Positions 23,870 through 32,300 of a stretch of 36,679 nt of DNA are shown here, piece after piece. Position 1 is the first letter of the stretch, and every line of letters begins with the position of its first letter. The DNA is taken from the NCBI GenBank assembly GCA_040905045.1, contig JBBDSH010000049.1:1-36679 (forward strand), written 5' to 3'. The notes beneath the pieces are model-generated. The model searched no databases. It was given only the letters and a program-made list of their open reading frames with translations, and was not told where the DNA came from. This DNA comes from JBBDSH01 sp040905045 (lineage in GTDB: Bacteria > Pseudomonadota > Gammaproteobacteria > Eutrophobiales > Eutrophobiaceae). A program made the translations under genes and the position numbers.

Positions 23870-24619
23870 ATGAACAACAGCACCCCTAAACTTGTATTTA
23901 TATCAGTACTGCTGATAGCCATTTCGGGATGCGCATCGCAGCCCGGACGGACCAGCAGCGGCACAAATCCCTTTTGTACCCTGGTTGGCGCGGGGATCGG
24001 TGGTGGTGGTGCTGCCGCGATAACCGCAGCCGCGGGACCGATCGGGGCCGGCGCGTTCGTCGGTGCCATGCTCGGTACACTTGCCTGCCACACGGGTGAG
24101 CCGGAGCCGGAACAAGTAGCCGCCAGTCCTCCTCCTCCCCCGCCGCCCGCGCCTGCCCGCGAACCGGACAGAGACAGCGACGGCGACGGTGTCGTTGATC
24201 GCCTGGATCGCTGTCCGGACACGCCTCGTGGTAAAGAGGTTGATGTCCACGGCTGCCCGGATGTCCTGCTGGTACTCACCGGTGTGAACTTCAAGCACGA
24301 CAGTTCCGTGATTGAACCGGCTTCCGCACAAATACTGAATCGAGCCGTAGAAGCACTGAAGAAGGCCAATTCGGTGAATGTTCGTATTGTCGGACATACC
24401 GACAGCAGCGGGACCAATGCCTACAACCGGAAACTGTCGCAGCGACGTGCCGATGCAGTACGGGATTACCTGATTCAACACGGTATCAACGGCTCCCGCC
24501 TGACTACCGAAGGTATGGGTGAAGAGCGGCCGGTGGCATCAAACAGTACGAAAGAAGGCCGTTTTGAGAACCGGCGGGTGGAGTTTCATGTGGATCGCAG
24601 CGGATCGAATTCACGCTAA
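23870..24619 (+). CDS. OmpA-family peptidoglycan-binding lipoprotein
   Basis: I chose the ATG at 23870 (249 residues): it has AGGAGA ten bases upstream and begins the lipoprotein leader KLVFISVLLIAISGC (Cys21). The 95 upstream in-frame residues are not protein-like. A glycine-zipper hydrophobic segment (about 34-62), a PPPPPPPA linker, one thrombospondin type 3-like calcium repeat (DSDGDGVVDRLDRCPDTP) and the OmpA C-terminal domain follow, with VGHTDSSGTNAYNRKLSQRR and ENRRVEF, which bind the diaminopimelate of peptidoglycan. It would anchor the outer membrane to the wall and may respond to envelope stress. Confidence 0.92.
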   Translation: MNNSTPKLVFISVLLIAISGCASQPGRTSSGTNPFCTLVGAGIGGGGAAAITAAAGPIGAGAFVGAMLGTLACHTGEPEPEQVAASPPPPPPPAPAREPDRDSDGDGVVDRLDRCPDTPRGKEVDVHGCPDVLLVLTGVNFKHDSSVIEPASAQILNRAVEALKKANSVNVRIVGHTDSSGTNAYNRKLSQRRADAVRDYLIQHGINGSRLTTEGMGEERPVASNSTKEGRFENRRVEFHVDRSGSNSR

Positions 24620-24658
24620 CCACCTCTCGTCCGTCAAATCAGGACATCAGTCCTGAAG

Positions 24659-24692
24659 AAGCGCGCCGGCGACACGCCGGTGCGCTTTTTTT
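24659..24692 (+). terminator. Rho-independent terminator after the OmpA-family gene
   Basis: AAGCGCGCCGGCG (24659-24671), loop ACA, CGCCGGTGCGCTT (24675-24687) with one mismatch, then a run of T. A smaller AGGAC/GTCCT-type hairpin precedes it at about 24641-24654. Confidence 0.92.
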
Positions 24693-24769
24693 GGTCGGGA
24701 TGTGCGCGCCAGCGTACGGAACAGGCATGATTACAAGCCTATACTTTGTACCAGAGCCGCACCACGCAC

Positions 24770-24869
24770 NNNNNNNNNNNNNNNNNNNNNNNNNNNNNNN
24801 NNNNNNNNNNNNNNNNNNNNNNNNNNNNNNNNNNNNNNNNNNNNNNNNNNNNNNNNNNNNNNNNNNNNN
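24770..24869. other. Assembly gap of exactly 100 N
   Basis: A fixed-length run of N, the usual scaffold placeholder, so the true distance is unknown. The right edge begins with three tandem CAGGCC units (24870-24887), suggesting that a short tandem repeat broke the assembly. Any gene or promoter in the gap is invisible. Confidence 0.98.
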
Positions 24870-24952
24870 CAGGCCCAGGCCCAGGCCATTTGGTTGTAAG
24901 GATAATTTCCAGCTGTACGTGCACAACTGAAATTCGAACAGAGGACAAAACC

Positions 24953-25402
24953 ATGAACATTCATAAAATTACTATCGCAACAACAGCGATAATCTTCACA
25001 GCATTTACGTTCGGTGCTGCCGCGCAAGCCGGCGGTAATGACAACGCCGGTCGAACCGGACAGGGAAAAGGACAGCATAGCGACAGGCCCGGCGCACATC
25101 AGACCGGCGACTCCCGCATGCAAGGCAGGGACAATGCCGACCGGCGTAATGGCGTTGACCGGGGCCAGGGCAACCGTCAGGGTAATGAAAACAGCAACCG
25201 CCAGTCTGACCCCGATTCCACCCGGGGCCTTGAGCGCGCCGAAGAGCGCCGCTCCGCAAATGCCGACCATCAGGGACAAGCTGACAAGGAATCCCACTGG
25301 TATGATTTTATGTTTGGCAAGAACAAAAAAATGGAAGGCGATATGGAAAGAAACCACGAAACTGCCGAGAAAAAACAGCGCTGGTGGTGGCCGTTTAATT
25401 GA
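24953..25402 (+). CDS. Small exported hydrophilic low-complexity protein
   Basis: The ATG at 24953 has GAGGA 8 bases upstream and gives 149 residues. The signal peptide TTAIIFTAFTFGAAAQA is cut near residue 26. The mature part is rich in Gly, Asn, Gln, Asp and Arg with repeated short G-x-G-Q/N-R patches (GQGNRQGNENSNRQSD) and is probably disordered. The C-terminus changes to aromatic and basic: HWYDFMFGKNKK, then QRWWWPFN. I do not recognise a family. It leads a short run of co-oriented small genes with 32- and 51-base gaps, so it may be a periplasmic stress protein (inference). The promoter would lie near or in the assembly gap. Confidence 0.75.
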   Translation: MNIHKITIATTAIIFTAFTFGAAAQAGGNDNAGRTGQGKGQHSDRPGAHQTGDSRMQGRDNADRRNGVDRGQGNRQGNENSNRQSDPDSTRGLERAEERRSANADHQGQADKESHWYDFMFGKNKKMEGDMERNHETAEKKQRWWWPFN

Positions 25403-25434
25403 TATTTCCTTCAACAACAACCGGAGACAGAGAT

Positions 25435-25581
25435 ATGCTTGAAACAATCGCAATTATACTGCTAATACTGTGGGGACTGGGTCTGATTTCGTCCTATTCC
25501 ATGGGCGGACTCATTCATGCTCTTCTGGTTCTGGCAGTCATCGTTCTGCTTATACGGGTCTTTCAGGGCAAACGAATCTGA
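25435..25581 (+). CDS. Lmo0937-family tiny membrane protein
   Basis: These 48 residues start at an ATG preceded by GGAGA. Two hydrophobic helices (IAIILLILWGLGLISSYS and LIHALLVLAVIVLLIRVF) are separated by MGGL, which is the pattern of the lmo0937/DUF5670 family of small bacterial membrane proteins, often near stress genes. Function is unknown. It sits 32 bases after the exported hydrophilic protein gene and 51 bases before the next small membrane protein gene. Confidence 0.8.
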   Translation: MLETIAIILLILWGLGLISSYSMGGLIHALLVLAVIVLLIRVFQGKRI

Positions 25582-25632
25582 TTTGTTTAATACCGATATC
25601 GACCCGCAATTCCGTTTTCAGGAGACAGTAAA

Positions 25633-25854
25633 ATGAACGTGGTTAGAATAGTGGCGATCCTGTTGATCATTGGCGGTGCTCTCGGGCTTGCCTATGGCGG
25701 CTTCAGTTACACCAAGGAAACGCACGAAACCGATCTGGGGCCGATACAACTGTCAGTCGATGAAAAAGAATATATTAGTGTCCCCATATGGGCCGGCATC
25801 GGCCTGATTACGGTTGGCGGAATACTCCTGGTTGTCGGCTGGAAAGGCCGGTAA
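25633..25854 (+). CDS. Small two-helix membrane protein, DUF3185-like
   Basis: The 73 residues begin after AGGAGACAGTAAA. They contain two hydrophobic helices: VRIVAILLIIGGALGLAYGGF, and VPIWAGIGLITVGGILLVVGW. Between them is a polar loop (TKETHETDLGPIQLSVDEKE) that is probably periplasmic. The pattern resembles the DUF3185 small membrane proteins common in proteobacteria. No function is known. It forms an apparent operon with the two preceding small genes. Confidence 0.75.
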   Translation: MNVVRIVAILLIIGGALGLAYGGFSYTKETHETDLGPIQLSVDEKEYISVPIWAGIGLITVGGILLVVGWKGR

Positions 25855-26165
25855 CTCCGTCACGAAAATCCAGGGGCCTGACTCAGTTCATTGGCATAAC
25901 TGCTGCTTTTTGTCCCTTCCCTTTCAGTTGCAACGTACACCGCATCGGCCGTGTACTGATTGCACAAGACCGTGATGCAATGGATATCGCAATCAGCAAC
26001 GCCTCCGGATTCAATACCCTGCAAAGCTTCAAAGTATGGTCCGACGAGATCAGCGACTGTGAACTTCTTAATTTACCTGATAACAGGTAATGCACGGTAG
26101 ACGGATTCAATCAGTACAGTGGACAGGATCCCCGAGCCGCATGGAAGACTACGCTGCTTTATCCC
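25855..26165. other. Intergenic region before nhaA
   Basis: These 311 bases hold no gene I can support. One plus-strand frame ends in protein-like text (ISNASGFNTLQSFKVWSD, about 25990-26090) but has no start of its own and no recognised family. No terminator hairpin with a T run is visible. The nhaA promoter should lie here. Confidence 0.4.
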
Positions 26166-27473
26166 ATGAATGAAAGTCAACTACCAAAAGAGTATATTGA
26201 TCGGCTGACAAGACCACTCGGGCGTTTCCTGGAAATCGAAGTTGCGGGCGGCGCCGTCCTGCTCCTTTTCACCATTATTGCCATAGGCCTGTCCAACACC
26301 CCATTGGCCCGTGTATTTCTGGATATCTGGGAGACCAGCGCGGGTCTCCGGATCGGTTCTTTCGAATTCGTCCGTTCGTTGAGAGACTGGATCAACGACG
26401 GCCTGATGACATTCTTTTTCTTCCTCGTTGCACTGGAACTCAAGCGGGAATTGATCCTCGGCGAATTGAACGAGCCTCGCATCGCCGCACTGCCGATTGC
26501 GGCCGCACTCGGCGGAATGCTGGTGCCCGCCGTATTATATCTGACGCTGCAGGCGGGGCAGCCGGGACAGCATGGCTGGGGCATGGTCATGGCAACCGAT
26601 ACCGCGTTCGTCATTGGCTGTCTCGCCCTTCTGGGCACCCGCATCCCCAAAAACCTGCGTGTATTCATGTTGTCACTGGCAATCGTGGATGATATGGGCG
26701 CCATCCTGGTAGTCGCCATCGGCTACAGCAGTGACATCAACTGGGGCATGATAGCCATGGCGGTACTTGGTTTTGTCATCGTGCGTATGATGTCATTGAT
26801 CGGTATACGAAGCATTCCGATCTACTACCTCGCGGGAGGAATCATATGGCTCATTGTGGACGCATCCGGTATCCACGCGACGATAACCGGCGTGATACTC
26901 GGCTTGATGACACCGGCTCGAAGATGGGTCAGCGATCAACATTTATACGCCATACTGAACCGGGTCATTGCCCATCCCGGCAGCGAAGAAAAGAGCGGCG
27001 ACACCAGGGATCGGGATACTTTGCAATTGGCCGAGGTCGCCGCCCGCGAAACCCTCTCTCCGGTCGAGCGGCTGGAGATGGCATTACACCCGTGGGTCGG
27101 TTTTGTCATCATGCCGCTCTTCGCACTCGCCAACGCCGGAGTCACTCTGACCCTTGACGATTTCTACAACCCCATCTCAATGGCCGTTTTTGTCAGCTTT
27201 GCCTTCGGCAAACCCGTTGGCGTCCTGGCATTCACCTGGCTGGCGGTGCAATCGGGTCTGGCGCTGCGGCCACCGGATCTTCATTGGAGGCTGCTCGCCG
27301 GCGGCGGCCTCCTCGCCGGCATCGGATTTACCATGGCATTGTTCATCGGCAACCTGTCCCTTGACTCGGAACTATTCAACGCCGCCAAGCTTGGCATCCT
27401 TTCGGCATCCATCTTTTCCGCAGTGGCGGGTATTGTCATGCTGAGCCTTCCTTTCCCCAGCAGGAAGAAATGA
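26166..27473 (+). CDS. nhaA: NhaA Na+/H+ antiporter
   Basis: NhaA exchanges cytoplasmic Na+ (or Li+) for protons across the inner membrane and supports growth at alkaline pH and high salt. The 435 residues show about 12 membrane segments and the key ion-binding acidic residues: Asp145 in ATDTAFVIG and Asp175-Asp176 in LAIVDDMGAI, equivalent to E. coli Asp133 and Asp163/164. Further family blocks are FFFLVALELKRELILGEL, WLIVDASGIHATITGVILG and LLAGIGFTMALFIGNLSL. A hydrophilic loop near residues 270-295 is longer than in E. coli. Its presence fits a marine or saline habitat, but NhaA is widespread. It appears monocistronic. Confidence 0.97.
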   Translation: MNESQLPKEYIDRLTRPLGRFLEIEVAGGAVLLLFTIIAIGLSNTPLARVFLDIWETSAGLRIGSFEFVRSLRDWINDGLMTFFFFLVALELKRELILGELNEPRIAALPIAAALGGMLVPAVLYLTLQAGQPGQHGWGMVMATDTAFVIGCLALLGTRIPKNLRVFMLSLAIVDDMGAILVVAIGYSSDINWGMIAMAVLGFVIVRMMSLIGIRSIPIYYLAGGIIWLIVDASGIHATITGVILGLMTPARRWVSDQHLYAILNRVIAHPGSEEKSGDTRDRDTLQLAEVAARETLSPVERLEMALHPWVGFVIMPLFALANAGVTLTLDDFYNPISMAVFVSFAFGKPVGVLAFTWLAVQSGLALRPPDLHWRLLAGGGLLAGIGFTMALFIGNLSLDSELFNAAKLGILSASIFSAVAGIVMLSLPFPSRKK

Positions 27474-27537
27474 AACCTCGGGTGGGACGCGGAATTAACA
27501 GGAAAGGTTGGTCATTAACGCGTGTTTCCGGTCAGGA

Positions 27538-28056
27538 TCAAAAGTTGCGCTTCAGACAGTCCTGATAGTCGCGTTCTGCAGCTTCGAGGCGGGCGTTCTC
27601 CTGCGTCATGCCATAGGCGCCGCCCGCCACGGCACCGACTACGCCGCCGATACCCGCACCTTTGGCGGCACCACTGCCACCGTCCGCTATTGCGCCGCCG
27701 GCTGCTCCCGTGCCGGCGCCGACCGCTGCGCCGATCGCACCGTCTTTGGCGACACGCATGTTATCGCGCTGCGCAGCGACACGATACTGATCGCAGTTTT
27801 CACGTGGCTGTGCCGCGGCGACAGGGGCTGGAGCAGCGGTTTGCTGCGGTGTAACTGTACGGGGCGCTGACTGTGATACTGTTGCCGGCTGTTCAGTTGA
27901 AGTCTTGCTGCTGTTGAAAGCGGCAAAGGTAAAACCCGCCGCAACCAGCAAAAGCACTGCACCTGCGGTGGCGAACGCACCGATTTTCCAGGGATTGCTT
28001 GTGTCGCTTGAGTTTGGGTTCTGGTTCGGACCCATGTCGTTTTGTGTCTCGTTCAT
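27538..28056 (-). CDS. Glycine-zipper membrane protein
   Basis: The 172-residue protein has a polar N-terminus (Asn/Gln/Ser/Pro) and one membrane helix at about 26-47 (IGAFATAGAVLLLVAAGFTFAAF). A Pro/Gln/Ala linker and an ENCDQYR segment follow. The glycine-zipper block (about 106-150, DGAIGAAVGAGTGAAGGAIA, then GIGGVVGAVAGGAYG) comes next, and a C-terminal Cys lies in YQDCLKRNF, so a disulfide with the earlier Cys is possible in the periplasm. Glycine-zipper domains insert or pack in membranes and are frequent in envelope stress proteins. AAGGA lies 8 bases before the ATG. The upstream region carries copy B of the duplicated intergenic module. Confidence 0.82.
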   Translation of the reverse strand: MNETQNDMGPNQNPNSSDTSNPWKIGAFATAGAVLLLVAAGFTFAAFNSSKTSTEQPATVSQSAPRTVTPQQTAAPAPVAAAQPRENCDQYRVAAQRDNMRVAKDGAIGAAVGAGTGAAGGAIADGGSGAAKGAGIGGVVGAVAGGAYGMTQENARLEAAERDYQDCLKRNF

Positions 28057-28109
28057 GTTTATATCCTTCGTCTGGTTTTACAGCATGAGCCGTATAATTC
28101 AGAGCTCAT

Positions 28110-28222
28110 CGTGTTCATTGACTCGTCTTTGCGATAATCATACAGTTATCGTCAAATTTCCGATTAATCGACAGTTTATATTCAGATGCCAATCCGGTCT
28201 GTTCGGTGGCACGCTTAAGCCT
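28110..28222 (+). repeat. Duplicated intergenic module, copy B
   Basis: This is the counterpart of 23478-23588. It keeps TTGACT and TACAGT with 17-base spacing as a plus-strand promoter-like pair, then GTTATCGTCAAATTTCC and TCTGTTCGGTG. It lies upstream of the minus-strand glycine-zipper gene, as copy A lies upstream of the minus-strand PAP2-like gene. Confidence 0.5.
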
Positions 28223-28253
28223 GGTGCAGGGCCGGGCATTGACAAAATTTCAG

Positions 28254-28440
28254 CTATTCTCCACCCAACGGGATGCTCAGGTAGAGCCCCATTGCGTCTA
28301 CCTCGTTGAGATTCTTAATCCTGGGAAAATACACCGCATTGAGTCTGACGCGACCGGCGTCATAAGTAAGCATGGTAAGACGTTCCGTCACGTTGATGGT
28401 TAATGGAAGTTTTGGCGGAATCGAACGCGTGTCGGGGCGG
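28254..28440 (-). pseudogene. C-terminal remnant of a beta-strand-rich gene
   Basis: A minus-strand frame ending at TAG (28254-28256) reads LTINVTERLTMLTYDAGRV, then LNAVYFPRI, NEVDAMGLYLSIPLGG. Alternating hydrophobic residues and the closing strand resemble the C-terminus of an outer-membrane barrel. There is no start or signal peptide: the frame hits a stop near 28470, just where the antitoxin promoter begins. It is probably a gene cut off by insertion of the downstream module. The family is not identified. Confidence 0.35.
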
Positions 28441-28450
28441 GTCCGGACAG

Positions 28451-28479
28451 TTGTCTTAATGTTGACATGTCATCATAAT
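28451..28479 (+). promoter_or_regulatory. Promoter with overlapping palindromic operator for the antitoxin-like gene
   Basis: TTGTCT (28451-28456) and CATAAT (28474-28479) are spaced by 17 bases. The palindrome TGACATGTCA (28463-28472) lies in the spacer, and a related TCATGTCATGA occurs at 28490-28500 across the start codon. This is the arrangement expected for autorepression by an antitoxin. Both readings are by eye. Confidence 0.45.
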
Positions 28480-28496
28480 CATGAAAGGCTCATGTC

Positions 28497-28913
28497 ATGA
28501 AAAGCCCTGCATCAACCCGCGGCCGTCCCAGAACGTCTCCGCTGACCCGTACCGAACAGTTACGTACGGCGAAGCGGGCGCAACGCCAGAGACAACGCCG
28601 CGCGGGTCTGACCACCGTTGAACTCCGCTTGCCGACCGAGCAAGCTGAACGGCTCCGCGCAGCGGTCAACACGCCACGATTCGGTGAAGCTCTCAACCGG
28701 TTCCTGCAGAATGAAGTCCTCGACATCAACGAGTGGCCGGTGCTGCGGGAGCTGGCCTGGAATCGAGCTGATCGCTGGATTCCCGCCGAAGAGGCCCTGG
28801 CACTCTATGAACGCAATTGGCGTTTCGTCGAACCGGAGCGGCTTACGCAAGCGGAAGCGGATCTGCTCGATCACCTGAAGCACCGGTTCGGCGGCGGGGT
28901 GTTGAATGTCTGA
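28497..28913 (+). CDS. Putative antitoxin, partner of an AbiEii-type toxin
   Basis: The 138-residue protein has a strongly basic N-terminus (RTAKRAQRQRQRRAG) followed by LTTVELRLPTEQAERLRAA, which resembles a ribbon-helix-helix DNA-binding strand and helix. An acidic, helical C-terminal half follows (NEWPVLRELAWNRADRWIP), suited to binding a partner. AAAGG lies about 9 bases upstream. Its end overlaps the start of the AbiEii-like toxin gene by eight bases (ATGTCTGA), the usual layout of toxin-antitoxin operons. The assignment rests mainly on context, since I recognise the toxin better than this protein. The toxin is broken, so the antitoxin may be a solitary survivor. Confidence 0.6.
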   Translation: MKSPASTRGRPRTSPLTRTEQLRTAKRAQRQRQRRAGLTTVELRLPTEQAERLRAAVNTPRFGEALNRFLQNEVLDINEWPVLRELAWNRADRWIPAEEALALYERNWRFVEPERLTQAEADLLDHLKHRFGGGVLNV

Positions 28914-29233
28914 AGCCGTTTTCAAACGGCCCGTCCACCGCCAGGTCCTCGCGATACTATCCAGGCTGGATAGCGCTTTCCTCTCCGAGGCACGGTGCTT
29001 CTTCGGAGGCGGCACCCGCATCGCCCTGGAACTGGGGGAATACCGTGAGTCGAGGGACATGGATTTTCTGTGCTGAAACCGCATACGGTAAGGCGGTACC
29101 GCGCTCGCTTGCCGCGGCCACAGATCGTATTCGGAAGGACAAGGCTTACCGGAAGCGATGCATCGAAGGACTCGCCATCACGGATACAAAAACCCTGCCC
29201 GCCGGCCTTAAGGTACTGGCCGCTTTCGAGTAA
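28906..29233 (+). pseudogene. AbiEii/AbiGii-type nucleotidyltransferase toxin, internally deleted
   Basis: From the ATG at 28906 the frame reads like the start of an AbiEii-type nucleotidyltransferase: a helical leader, then CFFGGGTRIALELGEYRESR and DMDFLC, which is the GG-x-ALELG and D-x-D-F catalytic region, before a stop at 29074-29076. The next frame then gives the family's C-terminus directly (AYGKAVPRSLAAATDRIRKD, then YRKRCIEGLAI and LKVLAAFE) to a TAA at 29231-29233. The middle of the gene, several hundred bases, is missing and the two ends are joined out of frame near 29075. The toxin is therefore inactive. Active relatives transfer nucleotides to tRNA or other targets. Confidence 0.72.
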
Positions 29234-29239
29234 CCGTCT

Positions 29240-29305
29240 GACGCGACGGCCTCAACATCCGTTTCCGGCAACGGAGTGAGAGTTCGAGTCTCTCCTCCGG
29301 CACCA
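29240..29305 (+). other. 3' fragment of tRNA-Leu(CAA): probable attachment-site remnant
   Basis: The sequence runs from the end of the D-loop region (GACGCGACGG) through an anticodon loop CTCAACA (anticodon CAA), the long class II variable arm CCGTTTCCGGCAACGG, the T arm GAGAGTTCGAGTCTCTC and the acceptor strand CTCCGGC-A-CCA. The 5' acceptor strand (expected GCCGGAG) and D arm, about 21 bases, are absent, and the anticodon stem has a mismatch. It cannot be a working tRNA. Such displaced 3' tRNA ends are left by integrative elements that recombine in tRNA genes. Confidence 0.75.
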
Positions 29306-29337
29306 TCAGACATGAATCAATACAAACCGGATGCTTT

Positions 29338-32300
29338 TCAAATGCCGGCAGTACTCACCAGAGGCAGACGGATTCGATTCTCCAATAAAAGGCGGAATTC
29401 ATCCTCAGGCAGAGGTTTGCTGTAGTAGAATCCCTGGCCTGCACGGCATCCCATCTCCAGCAAAATGTCATTGATCTCGATGGATTCGATGCCCTCGGCC
29501 ACCACCTCGGCGCCCAGCGCCCCGGCCAGGCCGACGACCGTATGCACAATGTTGCGGTTATACGGGTCTTCCAGAAGCCGGCGCACGAAACCCTGATCGA
29601 TTTTAATCTCGTCGAAGGGGTATTTCTGCAGATACAGCAATGACGAATAGCCGGTGCCGAAATCATCGAGAGAGAGCCGGACGCCCATATCGTGCAGATC
29701 CCGCAACTGCTCCCGCAATGACTCCGATTCACGCTCGAAGACGCTTTCCGTAATCTCCAGGGATAATCCCGACGGATCCACATCAAACTCGTTCAGGGCT
29801 TCTCGCACCCTGGACCTGAAATCACCGGTCAGAAACTGCACCAGCGATACGTTCACGGAAACCCGGACATTCTCGAGACCGGCGTGCTTCCACTCGCGTA
29901 TGAAACGGCAGGTCTCCCGCAGGGCCCAGTCGCCTATGGGACCGATAAGCTGGCTCTGCTCGGCAACGGGAATGAACTCACCGGGTGCCTGTATGCCCCT
30001 CTCCGGATGGCGCCAGCGCAACAGGGCCTCGGCCCCGATCAGTTCACCGCTTTCGATATTCACCTTGGGCTGAAAGTGCAGTTCGAATTCATTATTCTCC
30101 AGGGCAAGGCGCAACTCGCGGGTATATTCTATGCGCCGGTGTATTCGTGAATTCAGTTCCTGCGTATAAGGAGCCCAGACGCCACGCACCTCTTCGGTCC
30201 GGCTTTGGGAGAGTGCCATCTCCGCTTCCCGTATCAGGCTCTCCACGAAACGCTGTTCACTGCCAAGAGTGGTGAACCCGAAACGGGCGCCGGCATCGAT
30301 CCGCAGGTCATCGATCTTGAAGGGGGTCTCGAAGGCCGCGGCAAGCCTGGCATGATCTTCCTCCGGGGATTGTTGATTGCGGGCAGGGAGAAAGACGGCG
30401 AATTCACCGCCGCCGATGCGCGCCACCAACGCACCGTCTCCGGCCTGCTCTTCCAGTCTGCGGCCGATCTGGATCAAGAGCCGATCGCCGGCGGCGTAGC
30501 CCTGGGCATCATTAATGTCCCGTAAATGTTCGATGTCCAGTATTACCAGCGTGGCGTCCGGCTGCCAGCCATGCCGGTTCAAATATTCGGTCAATTCCTC
30601 GGCAAGACCGTTGCGTGAGAGCTGACCCGTCAATACGTCCTGATAGGCGAGTCGCTCGAGTTCCCGCTCGGCCAGCTTGCGTTCTGTGATATCAATATGC
30701 ATCACCACGGCGCCGTCAATCTGCCCGTTGCCGCTGCCCAACCCGTTGACCATGACCCGGAACCAGCGGTATTGATCCGGAGAATGGCACGGGTATTCCA
30801 GGGTGAATACCTCGCTTCGACCGGCCAGAACTTCTCTCAGACCCTCACCCATTGCCCGTGCCTCCTCGGCACAGTCGCCGTCGGCACCGTCACAGATCGC
30901 AAGATAATTAACACCGATACCGAAATCATTTCCGGTAAAGGCGTTCTCCCGCCCGAAATGCCGCCATTGATCGTTAACATCAAGGATCGTCCCTTCGTGA
31001 TCCAGCAGGGCAATATGGGCCGGCAGGGCATTAATCAGCAACTGTCGCATGTCCAGGGCCCGATTGAGTTCCTCCATCATGGCGTGGCGCTCACTGACGT
31101 CGCGGAAATAGACAGACAGGCCTTCCTCCGAAGGATAAGCGCGGATATCAAACCACCTGTCGAGAGGCGGGTAATACTCTTCCAGGGAAACGGTGACGCC
31201 CTCGGCCATGGCGCGTCGATACGCCTCCTCGATAGGAGTGCCCACCGCCTCGGGGAATTCGGTCCAGACATGCCTGCCGGCGAGATCCGCCTGTGACCGC
31301 TCCAGCAGGCGTTCCGCTTCCCGATTGATATAATCGAATCGCCACTGGCGATCCAGGGTAAAAAAAGCGTCGGTAATACTCTCCAGTATATTGGTGAGCC
31401 TCTGCGACAACCGCTCCATTTCCAGATCCGCGGCCTTTTGTTCGGTGATGTCCTGTAATGCCCCCTGCACCCTCACAATCTTGCCTTCGCTGTCACGCAC
31501 CGGCTCACCGATGGAACGAATCCAGACAAGTTCCTTCCGGGCGTTGACAAGCTGCAATTCGGTATCGAACGGAACCCCGTCCTCGACGCAGGCGGTGTAC
31601 AGAGTCCGGATACGATCCCGCCATTCGGGCGCGTAGAAGTTGATGCCTTCTTCCAGAGTCGGTGAATAGCCGTGCAGCATGCCGTGAATTTCGGCACAGA
31701 CATCGGACCAGGTGATATGTTCATACGGCAAGAGATCCACCGACCAGCCGCCGAGGCGCGCGACTCGCCCGGCGATATCCACCAACCGGGCCTGTTCGCG
31801 CAATTCGGTAATATCCGTGATCACGGCGGCGGCCATCCGTTTACCATCGACAGAAGCGTCAATGGGGTAATGGCGCATCAGCAGACGGCGTTGCTCACCG
31901 GCAAAGTTGGTCCGCTCCATTTCGACGATCTGTTCTTCCCCTGCCAGGCATCTGTCGATGGCCGGCTTGATCTCGCGATGGAAATATTCCTCACCCAGTA
32001 TCTCCGGCAGTGAAGCACCCATTACCTCTTCCCGGGTGCGGCCGTGCCATTCGGCGTAAGCCCGGTTCACCAGTACATAACGATAGTCGGCGTCGCAGAT
32101 GCCGTAGAGTTCCCGGCTGCCCTCAACAAGCGTTCGATATTGCAACAGGGACTGCTTGAAGGATTGATACTCTGTTTCATCCTGAATGGTGCCCGCGAAA
32201 CCGATCACGTCACCGGCAGAGTCCAGTTCCGCCTCGGCCCGTTCATAAACGTACCGCACTTCGCCATCGGGCCGGATAATCCTGAATTCAATATCATGGG

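Noticed and set aside
24000..24110. CRISPR or VNTR from the GGTGGTGGT run
   Set aside because: It is a glycine-rich coding stretch (glycine zipper) of the lipoprotein; no CRISPR-like repeat-spacer array was seen anywhere in the window.
29240..29305. Functional tRNA-Leu gene
   Set aside because: The 5' acceptor strand and most of the D arm are missing and the upstream bases belong to the toxin gene remnant.
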